NCBI GenBank assembly: GCA_030524455.1
Contig: JAUNGT010000026.1
Location: 1 to 40,329, forward strand
Direction of reading: 5' to 3'
Source of the DNA: Eubacteriales bacterium
GTDB lineage: Bacteria; Bacillota; Clostridia; Lachnospirales; Lachnospiraceae
DNA: 40,329 nt
Shown piece after piece: positions 8,128 to 16,071 of this stretch; within the stretch, counting starts at the first letter, position 1, and each line of letters starts with the position of its first letter. Under the pieces are notes generated by a model. That model did no database searches and was not told where the DNA came from. It saw nothing but the letters and a program-made list of their open reading frames with translations. The position numbers and the translations under genes were made by a program.

Positions 8128-9690
8128 TCAGTTTCCGTAAGCGGCAAGCCACTCGTCAAGCTGACGCTGTTTTTCGTCGATGATGTTCTGCAGGCCCGCC
8201 GCGTACAGCTCCTGGTTGAACTGCTCCAGGGTGGATTCCGGCTCAAGAGCGCCGCAGAGAAGCGCGTTGTGGTATTTTGCGACCACGTTGGTGCAGGCGG
8301 CAACCTCGTTCGTTACGGCAGAGGAGTCGTAGGTGAAGCCGAAGGCGACAGACTTAAGGGCGTCGTTGTTGAAAGCCCTCTGCTGATCCCAAACGTCCGG
8401 CGCGCTTCCTTCCCACACATGGCCGATGAACTGGTTGGGGGCAAGCCAGGTTGCGGATTTGCGGTAGTTGGAGGTGGAGGCGTCAAGCCCGTCGGCCCAG
8501 GTGATGATGCTCTGGCCGTTGGAAGCGCCGCCTTCCTCCAGCACCTTGTAATGGGTTCCCTTGATGCCGTACATATAGAGGTTGGACAAATCCGGATTGG
8601 TGAAGAGCTCGTTCAATACCTTCATAGCTGCCTCGGGATGATCGCAGCCGCTGGAAATGGTCCATGTAGCGCGGGAAACGTTGTTTGTGCAGCCCAGGGC
8701 GTCGATGATATCAACAACGCCGATTTCATAGCCGAGGGAAGAAGAGGTCTCCTCCGCAAAGCCGGGCTTTAAGTTGGTGAAATAACCGAAAGCGGTTTTT
8801 GCGGTCATCAGGGTGGTAGCGACCTCGGTGGTGTTTACGGCGTCCGCCTGAATCAGGCCTTCCTGCATCCAGGAGTACATGGTATTTGCGAGATCTTTGT
8901 ACTGGTCTGTCTCATAAAGGTTTACCACCGTAGGCTCCTGGGCCATGTCGGAAAGGACGCCGAGGTTTACGGTGTCGTCGCCCAGCGGATCCCAGCCCCA
9001 GTTGCGGATGTTTTCACCGGCGGATACGGCTACGGGCCACATATCGGGATAAGCCTCCTTGACCTTTAAGAGCTCTCTTTCCAAATCGTCCAGCGTTTCG
9101 ATGCTGTCTGCGTCAAAGCCAACCTCGTCTGCGATATCCTTCCGGTAAGCAAAGCCCTGGGAGTTTGCAAGGTCGCGGTTGGTGGTAACGCCGTAAATGG
9201 AATCGCCCACGCGTCCGCATTCGATATAATCGCCAAGCTGCTCATAGATGCCCTGCCCGTACTGATCAAGCAGGTCGTCCAGCGGGATAATCTGTCCCGC
9301 GCTTGCGCAGGTCGGGAGAGGAGTGAGGTAAACGGCAAGCAGGTCGGCGCCCTCGCCGGAGGAGAGCATCAGGGAAATCTGTTCCGCATAGCTTGCGTAA
9401 GCGATAAAGGTGAGGTTTACGTTTACGTTGAACTTCTCCTCGAGGATTTCGTTCATGGCATTTTCAACCTCGGTGATGTCGGGCTCGTTTTTGCCGGAGG
9501 ACATCATAACAACGTCGAGAGTAACCAGCTCGGATTCTTTTAAATCAGCTTCGGCGGAGCCGGTCTCTGCGCCGGTATTTCCGGCGGCGGAAGTGTCGGA
9601 GCCTGTGCCTGAAGAATCGCTGCCACAGCCGGTCAATGCCGCAGCGGCCAGGGAAGCCGTGAGCATGAGCGCAAGAATCTTTCTTTTCAT
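8128..9690 (-). CDS. Extracellular solute-binding lipoprotein of a sugar ABC transporter
   Basis: This is a 520-residue family 1-type binding protein. The N-terminus is a lipoprotein signal: MKRK, a hydrophobic stretch, then the lipobox LTGC with Cys22 as the lipidated residue, followed by a Ser/Gly/Thr linker. The mature part, at around 500 residues, is long, as in the LplA/YtcQ subgroup that accompanies LplB/YtcP permeases and usually binds oligosaccharides or complex glycosides. I chose the ATG at 9690 because it begins the signal peptide and follows AAAGGAA by about 10 nt. An upstream in-frame extension has no signal-like sequence. It is the first gene of the seven-gene operon and faces the divergent histidine kinase gene. 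The ligand is unknown. Confidence 0.93.
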   Translation of the reverse strand: MKRKILALMLTASLAAAALTGCGSDSSGTGSDTSAAGNTGAETGSAEADLKESELVTLDVVMMSSGKNEPDITEVENAMNEILEEKFNVNVNLTFIAYASYAEQISLMLSSGEGADLLAVYLTPLPTCASAGQIIPLDDLLDQYGQGIYEQLGDYIECGRVGDSIYGVTTNRDLANSQGFAYRKDIADEVGFDADSIETLDDLERELLKVKEAYPDMWPVAVSAGENIRNWGWDPLGDDTVNLGVLSDMAQEPTVVNLYETDQYKDLANTMYSWMQEGLIQADAVNTTEVATTLMTAKTAFGYFTNLKPGFAEETSSSLGYEIGVVDIIDALGCTNNVSRATWTISSGCDHPEAAMKVLNELFTNPDLSNLYMYGIKGTHYKVLEEGGASNGQSIITWADGLDASTSNYRKSATWLAPNQFIGHVWEGSAPDVWDQQRAFNNDALKSVAFGFTYDSSAVTNEVAACTNVVAKYHNALLCGALEPESTLEQFNQELYAAGLQNIIDEKQRQLDEWLAAYGN

Positions 9691-9823
9691 AGTGCATCCA
9701 TTCCTTTCATACATCTTTTTGTGGGGGTGATTTTGTGTGTCGTGGAGATACAAAGTGTTTTCCACAAAAGACATTGTAGTAAAAAAACAGCGTCCTGTCT
9801 GCCAATATTATGACCGGAATTGT

Positions 9824-9838
9824 TGACATTGTGACATT
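9824..9838. promoter_or_regulatory. Direct repeat TGACATT x2 in the divergent control region
   Basis: TGACATT occurs at 9824-9830 and 9832-9838, separated by one base. It lies between the start of the binding-protein gene and the -35 box for the histidine kinase. Directly repeated short half-sites are the usual target form of AraC-type DNA-binding domains, so this is a candidate site for the adjacent response regulator. No direct proof exists in the sequence. Confidence 0.4.
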
Positions 9839-9841
9839 TTA

Positions 9842-9870
9842 TTGCATTGGAGGAAAACTCCCGATATAAT
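9842..9870 (+). promoter_or_regulatory. Sigma-A-type promoter for the histidine kinase gene
   Basis: The -35 box TTGCAT (9842-9847) is followed by a 17-nt spacer and a perfect -10 box TATAAT (9865-9870). It lies about 63 nt upstream of the kinase start. The rest of the 242-nt divergent region holds the TGACATT pair. I see no clear consensus promoter for the minus-strand operon, which fits activator dependence. Confidence 0.75.
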
Positions 9871-9932
9871 TCACGGTGTAATAAATCCATACCATAAAGA
9901 TAGGAAATAAGCCGTATTGAGAGGAACTGCTT

Positions 9933-11681
9933 ATGGGAGAAAAGGGACAGCGAAGGATCAGGGTATACTCGTTAAGGAAGCGTTTGGTAACGTTGGTCGC
10001 GGGCTCTCTTGGGCTTTTGGTCCTTCTGGAGATTGTGACAAATTTGATGTGGGTGGAATATTCCAACCAGAAAATCGCGGAGTCCAACAAACGCACCATG
10101 GAATACTGCGTCAGGGTAATCGAGGCAGAACTGGAAAAAGCGGATACGGCGCTGATGGGGCTGGTAGCGTCGGATCCGGATTATAACATTCTGTTTAATG
10201 GAGCAGGACCGCTGCAGGCCCATGTTTCTTCTCAGGATCTCATCTGGAAAATGTCGGAATACCAGAGGATCAATTCCGTCTGCGATGGATTTCTTGTATA
10301 CAGCGAACCGAGCGACAGCTGCAGGAGTATTTTTGAAGGCAGCGATTACAGCTACGCGCATAAAAAGAAGATCGAAGGCTGGGTAAGGGATACGGTGGCC
10401 GAAGGAGAGGCAAGCTACGGGGACGGCTGGAGGACCTATGCCATCGACGGAACCGGCTATCTTGTGCGTTTTTACGGCGGAAGGGGAACATATCTTGTCG
10501 CGCTGGCCTCCTTTGAGTCGCTGAAGGATATCGGCTTTTACCCCGACCGGCAGGCGGAGATTTCCTTCTGTACAGACGACGGGAGCGAGGTGTACGGCTC
10601 CCACTCCGACGCGGATCTTGTCGGCATATTGGCGGAAGAAAATTACAGCATCGTCGGAAATCCGCGATGGATGGTGCTGCACACGGGCCTTGCGGGAACC
10701 GATGTGAATCTGCTTTTATGGGTGGAGCACAGCGCGCTTTTAAACGAGACGTCGGCGACGCAGATTTCCCTCATTGTGCTGCTGCTTTATTCCATCATAA
10801 TGGTTTCACAGCTTCTGGTCTGGGTGCATCATGCGGTCGTCTGTCCGCTGGAGCAGCTGGAGGAAACCATGGCGGATATCCGTTCCGGAAATATGGAGGC
10901 TGTCGTGCCGGAGTTTGACGTGGAGGAATTTAACGAGGTCGGGGATACCTTCAATAAAATGATGGAGCGGATCCATAATCTGAAAATGGAGTCCTACGAA
11001 AAGGAGCTCCGGATTCAGAAGGCGCAGCAGCAGTATCTGCAGCTTCAGATCCGTCCGCATTTTTACTTAAATTGCTTAAAGGAGCTCTATGCCATCGCGG
11101 AGCAGAAGGACACAGGCAGGATACAGAGCTTTATTTTAAGCATTTCCGGACATCTTCGCTATATTTTTCACGATCAGGAGGAGCTGGTGCCGCTTCGGGA
11201 GGAGCTGGAGCATATCCGGCATTATATCGATATTCAGATGCAGAGCAGCGCCTACCGGGTTGAGTGCCGGATGCAGGTGCCAGAGGAGCTCGAGGATTTC
11301 CCGATTCCTCCGCTTACCCTTTCCACTTTTGTGGAAAACTCCTGCAAGCACCGGCCGGACGGTGGAAAAATGACCGTCATCCGGGTGAAGGCGGAAAAAC
11401 TGGAAAATGAGACGGAACGCTATGTTGTCCTTACGGTACAGGACAACGGCGACGGTTTTTCGGAAAAGGTTTTAAAAGAAATCAATAAGAAGGAAGACAC
11501 GAAAATTTACGAGTCCAACCATGTCGGAATCAGGAATATCCGACAGCGTTTCCGATTGATTTACGGGGACAGCGTAATGTTTGCCTTCTACAACGCGCCG
11601 AATGGCTCCGGCTCGGTATCGGAAATTTATATTCCGCTTAACGGAAAGGAGGATGAGGGGCATGACGGTTCTGATAGTTGA
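9933..11681 (+). CDS. Sensor histidine kinase, YesM family
   Basis: This 582-residue membrane kinase has a first transmembrane helix at about 18-38 and an extracytoplasmic sensor region at about 40-275. A second helix lies at about 278-298, followed by a HAMP linker (about 300-352). The His-kinase domain carries the motif QIRPHFYLN with His376 as the phosphorylated residue. The ATP-binding part has the N box TFVENSCKH (Asn469), the G box DNGDGF and the segment VGIRNIRQR. The start follows AGAGGAA. It is divergent from the sugar ABC operon and overlaps the response regulator by 20 nt. By analogy with YesM-type systems it should sense an extracellular sugar, perhaps through the binding protein. 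The ligand is unknown. Confidence 0.93.
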   Translation: MGEKGQRRIRVYSLRKRLVTLVAGSLGLLVLLEIVTNLMWVEYSNQKIAESNKRTMEYCVRVIEAELEKADTALMGLVASDPDYNILFNGAGPLQAHVSSQDLIWKMSEYQRINSVCDGFLVYSEPSDSCRSIFEGSDYSYAHKKKIEGWVRDTVAEGEASYGDGWRTYAIDGTGYLVRFYGGRGTYLVALASFESLKDIGFYPDRQAEISFCTDDGSEVYGSHSDADLVGILAEENYSIVGNPRWMVLHTGLAGTDVNLLLWVEHSALLNETSATQISLIVLLLYSIIMVSQLLVWVHHAVVCPLEQLEETMADIRSGNMEAVVPEFDVEEFNEVGDTFNKMMERIHNLKMESYEKELRIQKAQQQYLQLQIRPHFYLNCLKELYAIAEQKDTGRIQSFILSISGHLRYIFHDQEELVPLREELEHIRHYIDIQMQSSAYRVECRMQVPEELEDFPIPPLTLSTFVENSCKHRPDGGKMTVIRVKAEKLENETERYVVLTVQDNGDGFSEKVLKEINKKEDTKIYESNHVGIRNIRQRFRLIYGDSVMFAFYNAPNGSGSVSEIYIPLNGKEDEGHDGSDS

Positions 11682-12438
11682 CGATCAGCCCGATGTGGTC
11701 TGGGGAGAAAAAAACGGTGTGAACTGGGCAGGGCTCGGGATTGACAGAATCCTTACGGCCTACAGTGTGGCGGAGGCGGAGGACGAGCTTCTGGCAGAGC
11801 CGGTCGATATTCTTCTGTGCGATATCGAGATGCCGCCCAGGAGCGGGATTGAGCTGCTCAGCCTGATCCGCGAGCATAAACTGTCTGCAAGATGTATTTT
11901 TCTGACGGCTCACGCAGAGTTTTCCTACGCCCAGGAAGCGGTGAGGCTGGGCGGCTTCGACTATATTTTACAGCCCGCTCCGTACAGTGAGATTGAGGCG
12001 GCAGTCAGGCGGGCGATAGACGATATCCGGGAAAAAGAGCCGTCCCGTCCCGAAAAGGTCCGGAAGGAGGCCGCAGAGCCGTCAAAGGAGGGAGCGCCGG
12101 AATATGCGGGCTACAGCGCTCCCGCTGCCCGTGCGATCGAGTATATCCGGCAGAATATCAACCGGGAGCTGAACCGGACGGAGATTGCGGAGGCGGTTTA
12201 CCTGAATCCGGAATATCTTTCCAGATTGTTTAAAAAAGAGACGGGCGTTACCCTTTACGCTTTTATCGCGCAGGAAAAAATGGAGCAGGCGAAGGAAATG
12301 CTGCGAAGCACCGACATTCCCGTCGGGCTTGTCGCATTAAAGACGGGCTACGCAAATTTTTCGTATTTTTCGCAGGTGTTTAAGCGATACACGGGGGTTT
12401 CGCCCCTGGAATACCGGAAGGCGGCGAAGGGAGAGTGA
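11662..12438 (+). CDS. Response regulator with AraC-type DNA-binding domain, YesN family
   Basis: This 258-residue regulator has a receiver domain (1-120) beginning VLIVDDQPD, with phospho-acceptor Asp54 in LLCDIEMP and the conserved Thr in FLTAHAE. The C-terminal AraC domain (about 155-255) has two helix-turn-helix units, ending in KRYTGVSPLEYRK. The conserved receiver lysine (usually in a KP motif) is glutamine here (Q104 in YILQPAPY), which may change how phosphorylation is read. The ATG at 11662 is 9 nt after AGGAGG; another ATG at 11653 lies too close to that box. It overlaps the kinase gene and forms a two-component pair with it. Likely targets are the divergent operon and possibly its own promoter. 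Confidence 0.92.
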   Translation: MTVLIVDDQPDVVWGEKNGVNWAGLGIDRILTAYSVAEAEDELLAEPVDILLCDIEMPPRSGIELLSLIREHKLSARCIFLTAHAEFSYAQEAVRLGGFDYILQPAPYSEIEAAVRRAIDDIREKEPSRPEKVRKEAAEPSKEGAPEYAGYSAPAARAIEYIRQNINRELNRTEIAEAVYLNPEYLSRLFKKETGVTLYAFIAQEKMEQAKEMLRSTDIPVGLVALKTGYANFSYFSQVFKRYTGVSPLEYRKAAKGE

Positions 12439-12491
12439 TCCGGGGGAGCTTCGGGAAAACTTCGGAAGAGAGGAAGAAAGCAGTCCTCCTC

Positions 12492-13352
12492 TCAGCCACG
12501 CGTTTGCCGGTACGTCCGCGGGCTGACGCCATAGTAGCCGCGGAAGGCGGAGGAAAAATGCTCCACCGAGGAGTAGCCGAGGGCCTCCGCGATGGAGGTG
12601 ATGCTCCGGGCGGGATCGGAGAGCAAAAGGGCGGCGGCCGACATGCGGGCCTCCGCTTTTTTTTGTTGGAAGGATTTGCCGTAATATTCCGTCAAAAGGC
12701 GCTGGGTCTGGCGGGGACTCAGGCCCAGGCGGCGGGAGAGCTCCTGCAGGGACAGATCCTGGTACTCGTAAAGAAAATATTCCTCGATGATGACGGATTT
12801 GGCGTCGGAAATATTTTTGGGAGAAAAGGCCGTGGGGGAGGGGCGGCGCTTGTCATAGCTGCGGGCCAGGGCGATGATGAGCTGGGAGAGCAGCAGGCGC
12901 ACCTGCTCCTGATAGCCCATGCTTTTTTGGGACAGCTCCTCGAAAAGGCGGCGCATCAGGCCGCCTACGCCCTGGGTGTCCTGCCCGAACCAGAAGGGAA
13001 CGCGGCAAAAGGCCTCCGTCACGCCGGAGGGTTCGGGACCGTGCGCCGACGAGGGCGGGATGATTTTCAGATAAACACAGTATTCCTCCATCGGATCCCG
13101 AAGCTCCGGGGCCTGGGCGTGCTCCACATGGGGCCCGGTAACAAAGAGCGCGTTTGGCGTAATTTCGTAAAAAACACCGTCGGCCTGCAGGCTTCCCCGG
13201 CCCGAGGGGATGTAGTGGATTTCGTAGCAGCCGCTGCCGTGGCTGTGGGCGGGCAGGGCGCGGGTAAAGCGCTCAAATATAATGTTCAGCGCATGGATGG
13301 AAAAGCCGTTGAGTGAAAATACAATATCCAGGTCCGTGTAGCAGACGCGCAT
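12492..13352 (-). CDS. AraC family transcriptional regulator (cupin sensor)
   Basis: This 286-residue protein has an N-terminal cupin-like sugar-sensing domain (about 10-150), with PAHSHG around 35-40 and an IPSGRGSL turn. The C-terminal AraC domain (about 185-284) carries two helix-turn-helix motifs (LSLQELSRRLGLSPRQ and SITSIAEALGYSSVEHFS) and the closing FRGYYGVSPRTYR. The ATG at 13352 follows AAAGGAGGG; further upstream in-frame codons have no ribosome site. It is divergent from the fucose-module operon and convergent with the response regulator. It is therefore the likely activator of the alcohol dehydrogenase-fucosidase operon, in response to a fucose-related ligand. The role comes from context only. 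Confidence 0.9.
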   Translation of the reverse strand: MRVCYTDLDIVFSLNGFSIHALNIIFERFTRALPAHSHGSGCYEIHYIPSGRGSLQADGVFYEITPNALFVTGPHVEHAQAPELRDPMEEYCVYLKIIPPSSAHGPEPSGVTEAFCRVPFWFGQDTQGVGGLMRRLFEELSQKSMGYQEQVRLLLSQLIIALARSYDKRRPSPTAFSPKNISDAKSVIIEEYFLYEYQDLSLQELSRRLGLSPRQTQRLLTEYYGKSFQQKKAEARMSAAALLLSDPARSITSIAEALGYSSVEHFSSAFRGYYGVSPRTYRQTRG

Positions 13353-13388
13353 GGAAAAGCCCTCCTTTTCTCCAAATGAAGCAAAATC

Positions 13389-13397
13389 AGTATACCA
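13389..13397 (-). promoter_or_regulatory. Extended -10 promoter element for the AraC gene
   Basis: On the minus strand, TGGTATACT gives an extended -10 (TGn plus TATACT) 36 nt upstream of the AraC-gene start. I see no convincing -35, which is common with extended -10 promoters. Confidence 0.5.
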
Positions 13398-13472
13398 CAA
13401 AAACCTTCAAAAACACGACATTTTTTTGGAAAGATTGGCAGATAAGCTACTAAAAACCCGCCGCATAACCGC

Positions 13473-13478
13473 TATAAT
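13473..13478 (+). promoter_or_regulatory. -10 box for the fucose-module operon, poor -35
   Basis: A perfect TATAAT lies 72 nt before the alcohol dehydrogenase start. The expected -35 position (about 13450-13455) reads CTAAAA, which is a poor match. A good -10 with a weak -35 is what an AraC-activated promoter would look like. Confidence 0.5.
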
Positions 13479-13549
13479 AAAGCTATACTTCCCCGATGGC
13501 CGGGGAGAGGAGCAAAGCGGCGGAAAGGGCGCGGAAAGGATGGCTTTTT

Positions 13550-14620
13550 ATGGCGGTAAAAATGCGGATGAAGGGGGCTGTGCTGCCGGGAAACAGCACG
13601 GTGGAGTTAAAGGAATTTGAGGTGCCAAAGCCCGGGCACGGTCAGGTGCTGATCCGGACGAAGGCGACGACAATCTGCGGCAGCGATATCCGCTGCATCT
13701 ACAGGGAGCACACCGGAAAGGGACCTGAGGGCTATATTCCCGGCATGGTGGCGGGGCACGAGCCCTGCGGCGTGATTGTGGAGGAGGGCGAAGGCCTGCG
13801 CCGCTTTCAGAAAGGGGACCGGGTAATCGTGTACCATATTTCCGGCTGCGGCGTCTGCAACGATTGCCGCCGGGGATATTATATTTCGTGTAAAAGCAAG
13901 TTCCGTCAGGCCTACGGCTGGCAGAGAAACGGCGGTATGGCGCCCTATATCCTGGCGGAGGAGAAGGATCTGATCGCTCTGCCCGACGAGCTGACCTACA
14001 AGGACGGCGCACAGGTGGCCTGCGGCTTTGGCACGGTGTATGAGGCCATCGAGAAGATCGGTATTTCCGGCAACGACGCGGTCCTGGTGACGGGCCTTGG
14101 GCCGGTGGGGCTGGCCGCGCTGATGCTGGCAAAGGCGCTGGGGGCAAATCAGCTCATCGGCGTGGAGATGAACGATTACCGCATCGGGCTCGCCCAAAAG
14201 CTGGGTCTGGTGGATGTGGTGGTAAAGCCCGGCGAGGACGCCCTGGAGCAGATCATGGCGGCGACCGGGGGCCGGGGAGTGGAGCGCGCCATCGACGCCT
14301 CCGCCAGCGATCCGGGACGGCAGCTGGCAATTCGCGCCACCCGGGAGTGGGGCAAAATCGCTTTTGTCGGAGAGGGCGGAACCTGTACCTTCAACCCCAG
14401 TCCGGACATAATTCACGGTCAGAAGACAATTTACGGCTCCTGGGTTACCTCCCTGTGGAGAATGGAGGAGCTGGTGGAGCGGCTGGTGCGCTGGGGCATC
14501 CATCCGGAGGAGCTGATCACCCATGAATTTCCGCTGGAGCAGGCGGACGAGGCATACCGGCTGATGGCCGGCGGCCAGTGCGGTAAGGTGGCGGTCGTAT
14601 TTCAGGAAGAGGATCAATAA
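13550..14620 (+). CDS. Zinc-containing alcohol/polyol dehydrogenase (MDR family)
   Basis: This 356-residue medium-chain dehydrogenase has the catalytic zinc motifs TICGSDI and AGHEPCGV in the N-terminal GroES-like domain. The structural zinc cluster is CGVCNDCRRGYYISC (four Cys). The NAD(P)-binding loop GLGPVG lies near 178-183, with an acidic residue (VEMN) downstream that favours NAD. The start is not certain: the ATG at 13550 follows GGAAAGGA, while the ATG at 13568 (MKGAVL) is nearer the usual family N-terminus. It is the first gene of an operon with an aldo/keto reductase, a fucose mutarotase and a fucosidase. It could oxidise L-fucose or a related sugar alcohol; that substrate is inference from context. 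Confidence 0.92.
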   Translation: MAVKMRMKGAVLPGNSTVELKEFEVPKPGHGQVLIRTKATTICGSDIRCIYREHTGKGPEGYIPGMVAGHEPCGVIVEEGEGLRRFQKGDRVIVYHISGCGVCNDCRRGYYISCKSKFRQAYGWQRNGGMAPYILAEEKDLIALPDELTYKDGAQVACGFGTVYEAIEKIGISGNDAVLVTGLGPVGLAALMLAKALGANQLIGVEMNDYRIGLAQKLGLVDVVVKPGEDALEQIMAATGGRGVERAIDASASDPGRQLAIRATREWGKIAFVGEGGTCTFNPSPDIIHGQKTIYGSWVTSLWRMEELVERLVRWGIHPEELITHEFPLEQADEAYRLMAGGQCGKVAVVFQEEDQ

Positions 14621-14623
14621 AAG

Positions 14624-15616
14624 ATGGAAAAAATCAATCAGGAGCGGATTCCCCGCCGCAGTCTTTTTGGCGGGGAGCAGATCCCGGCCGTGGGGCTGGG
14701 AACCTTCGGTTCGGACAAATATAACGCGGAGCAGGTGTCGGAGGCAGTCTACGGCGCAATCCAATACGGCTACCGTCTGATCGACTGTGCCTCGGTGTAT
14801 CAGAATGAGGATAAAATCGGCGCTGTGCTGAAGCGGCTTTTTGACGAGGGAGAGGTAAAGCGCGAGGAGCTTTTCATCACCTCCAAGGTGTGGAACGACG
14901 ATCACCGCCGCGTGGAGCAGGCCTGCAAAAAAAGCCTGCGGGACCTGGGGCTTACCTGCCTGGATCTGTATTTTGTCCACTGGCCCTTTCCGAACTACCA
15001 TGCGCCGGGCTGTGACGGCGATTCCCGGAACCCGGATTCCAGGCCCTTTTGTCTGGACGAGTTTATGGACACCTGGCGTCAGTGCGAGGCGCTGGTGGAT
15101 GCCGGGCTGGTGCGTTATATTGGGATGAGCAACATGACGGTGCACAAGCTCAGACAGATACTGCCGCTTTGCCGGATCCGGCCGGCGGCGCTGGAGATGG
15201 AGCTGCATCCGTCCTTCCAGCAGCCCGCCCTTTTTGACTACGCGGTCGGACAGGGCATTCTGCCGATCGGCTACTGCCCGATCGGTTCTCCCTCCCGGCC
15301 GGAGCGCGACCGGACGGCGCAGGATGTGGCGGATATCGAGCTGCCTGCGATCCGGGCGGCGGCCCGCGCGCACGGCGTGCATCCGGCGGTGATCTGCCTG
15401 AAATGGGCGGTGCAGCGGGGACAGGTGCCGATTCCTTTTTCGGTCAAGCAGTCCCAGTATATTTCAAATCTGAAGTGTGTGACGGAGGATCCGCTGACGG
15501 CGGAGGAGATGGAGGCCATCAGACGGGAGGACAAAAACTGCCGGCTGATCAAGGGACAGGTATTTTTGTGGGAAGGAGCCGGAGGCTGGGAAGACCTCTG
15601 GGACGGGGAGGAATAG
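14624..15616 (+). CDS. Aldo/keto reductase
   Basis: This 330-residue (beta/alpha)8 NADPH-dependent reductase carries the family tetrad: Asp and Tyr in LIDCASVYQNE, Lys in ITSKVWND and His in LYFVHWPF. The C-terminal cofactor-binding segment reads PIPFSVKQSQY. It begins 3 nt after the dehydrogenase stop, behind AGAGGA, and ends 3 nt before the mutarotase gene, so it is clearly co-transcribed. In a fucose module it could reduce an aldehyde such as lactaldehyde, or act on the sugar itself. The sequence alone cannot decide. Confidence 0.93.
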   Translation: MEKINQERIPRRSLFGGEQIPAVGLGTFGSDKYNAEQVSEAVYGAIQYGYRLIDCASVYQNEDKIGAVLKRLFDEGEVKREELFITSKVWNDDHRRVEQACKKSLRDLGLTCLDLYFVHWPFPNYHAPGCDGDSRNPDSRPFCLDEFMDTWRQCEALVDAGLVRYIGMSNMTVHKLRQILPLCRIRPAALEMELHPSFQQPALFDYAVGQGILPIGYCPIGSPSRPERDRTAQDVADIELPAIRAAARAHGVHPAVICLKWAVQRGQVPIPFSVKQSQYISNLKCVTEDPLTAEEMEAIRREDKNCRLIKGQVFLWEGAGGWEDLWDGEE

Positions 15617-15619
15617 GAG

Positions 15620-16057
15620 ATGCTGAAAGGAATTCCGAAAATTTTGCCGCCGGAGCTTTTAAAGGTTCTGTGCGAGATGGGGCATGGGGACTGCCTGGTG
15701 ATCGGGGACGGCAATTTCCCCGCGGAGTCTCTGGGAAAGGAGGCGATTGTGATCCGCATGGACGGCCATGACGCCTGCGCGGTACTGGAGGCGGTGCTTG
15801 CGCTTTTTCCGCTGGACACCTATGTGGAGCATCCGGTAAAGCTGATGCAGGTCACGCCGGGCGACCCGGTGGAGACGCCCATCTGGGAGGAATACCGCCG
15901 GATTGTGGGAAACAGCGACAGCCGCGGGGAGAAGGCCTTCGGGCAGCTCGAACGCTTCGCCTTCTATGAGGAGGCAAAAAAGGCCTACGCGGTGATCGCC
16001 ACCGGGGAGTCGGCGCTTTACGCCAACATGATACTGCAAAAGGGGATTGTTTCCTGA
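15620..16057 (+). CDS. fucU: L-fucose mutarotase, RbsD/FucU family
   Basis: This 145-residue cytoplasmic protein would interconvert alpha- and beta-L-fucose anomers. It matches FucU along its whole length: PPELLKVLCEMGHGD with His22 near the N-terminus, IGDGNFPAES, then LERFAFYEEAKKAYAVI and the C-terminal YANMILQKGI. RbsD itself is less similar at FAFYE. It begins 3 nt after the aldo/keto reductase and 14 nt before the fucosidase start. Its presence ties the operon to free L-fucose released by the downstream GH29 enzyme. Confidence 0.92.
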   Translation: MLKGIPKILPPELLKVLCEMGHGDCLVIGDGNFPAESLGKEAIVIRMDGHDACAVLEAVLALFPLDTYVEHPVKLMQVTPGDPVETPIWEEYRRIVGNSDSRGEKAFGQLERFAFYEEAKKAYAVIATGESALYANMILQKGIVS

Positions 16058-16071
16058 AAGGAGAAGTGGGT

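Noticed and set aside
12466..12493. Possible terminator between response regulator and AraC genes
   Set aside because: Only a 7-bp GAGAGGA/TCCTCTC stem with a 12-nt loop and no T run; too weak to list.
13607..15382. Long antisense open frame across the dehydrogenase and reductase genes
   Set aside because: The sense strand carries two full enzymes with catalytic motifs. The antisense product has no recognisable domain and no ribosome site.
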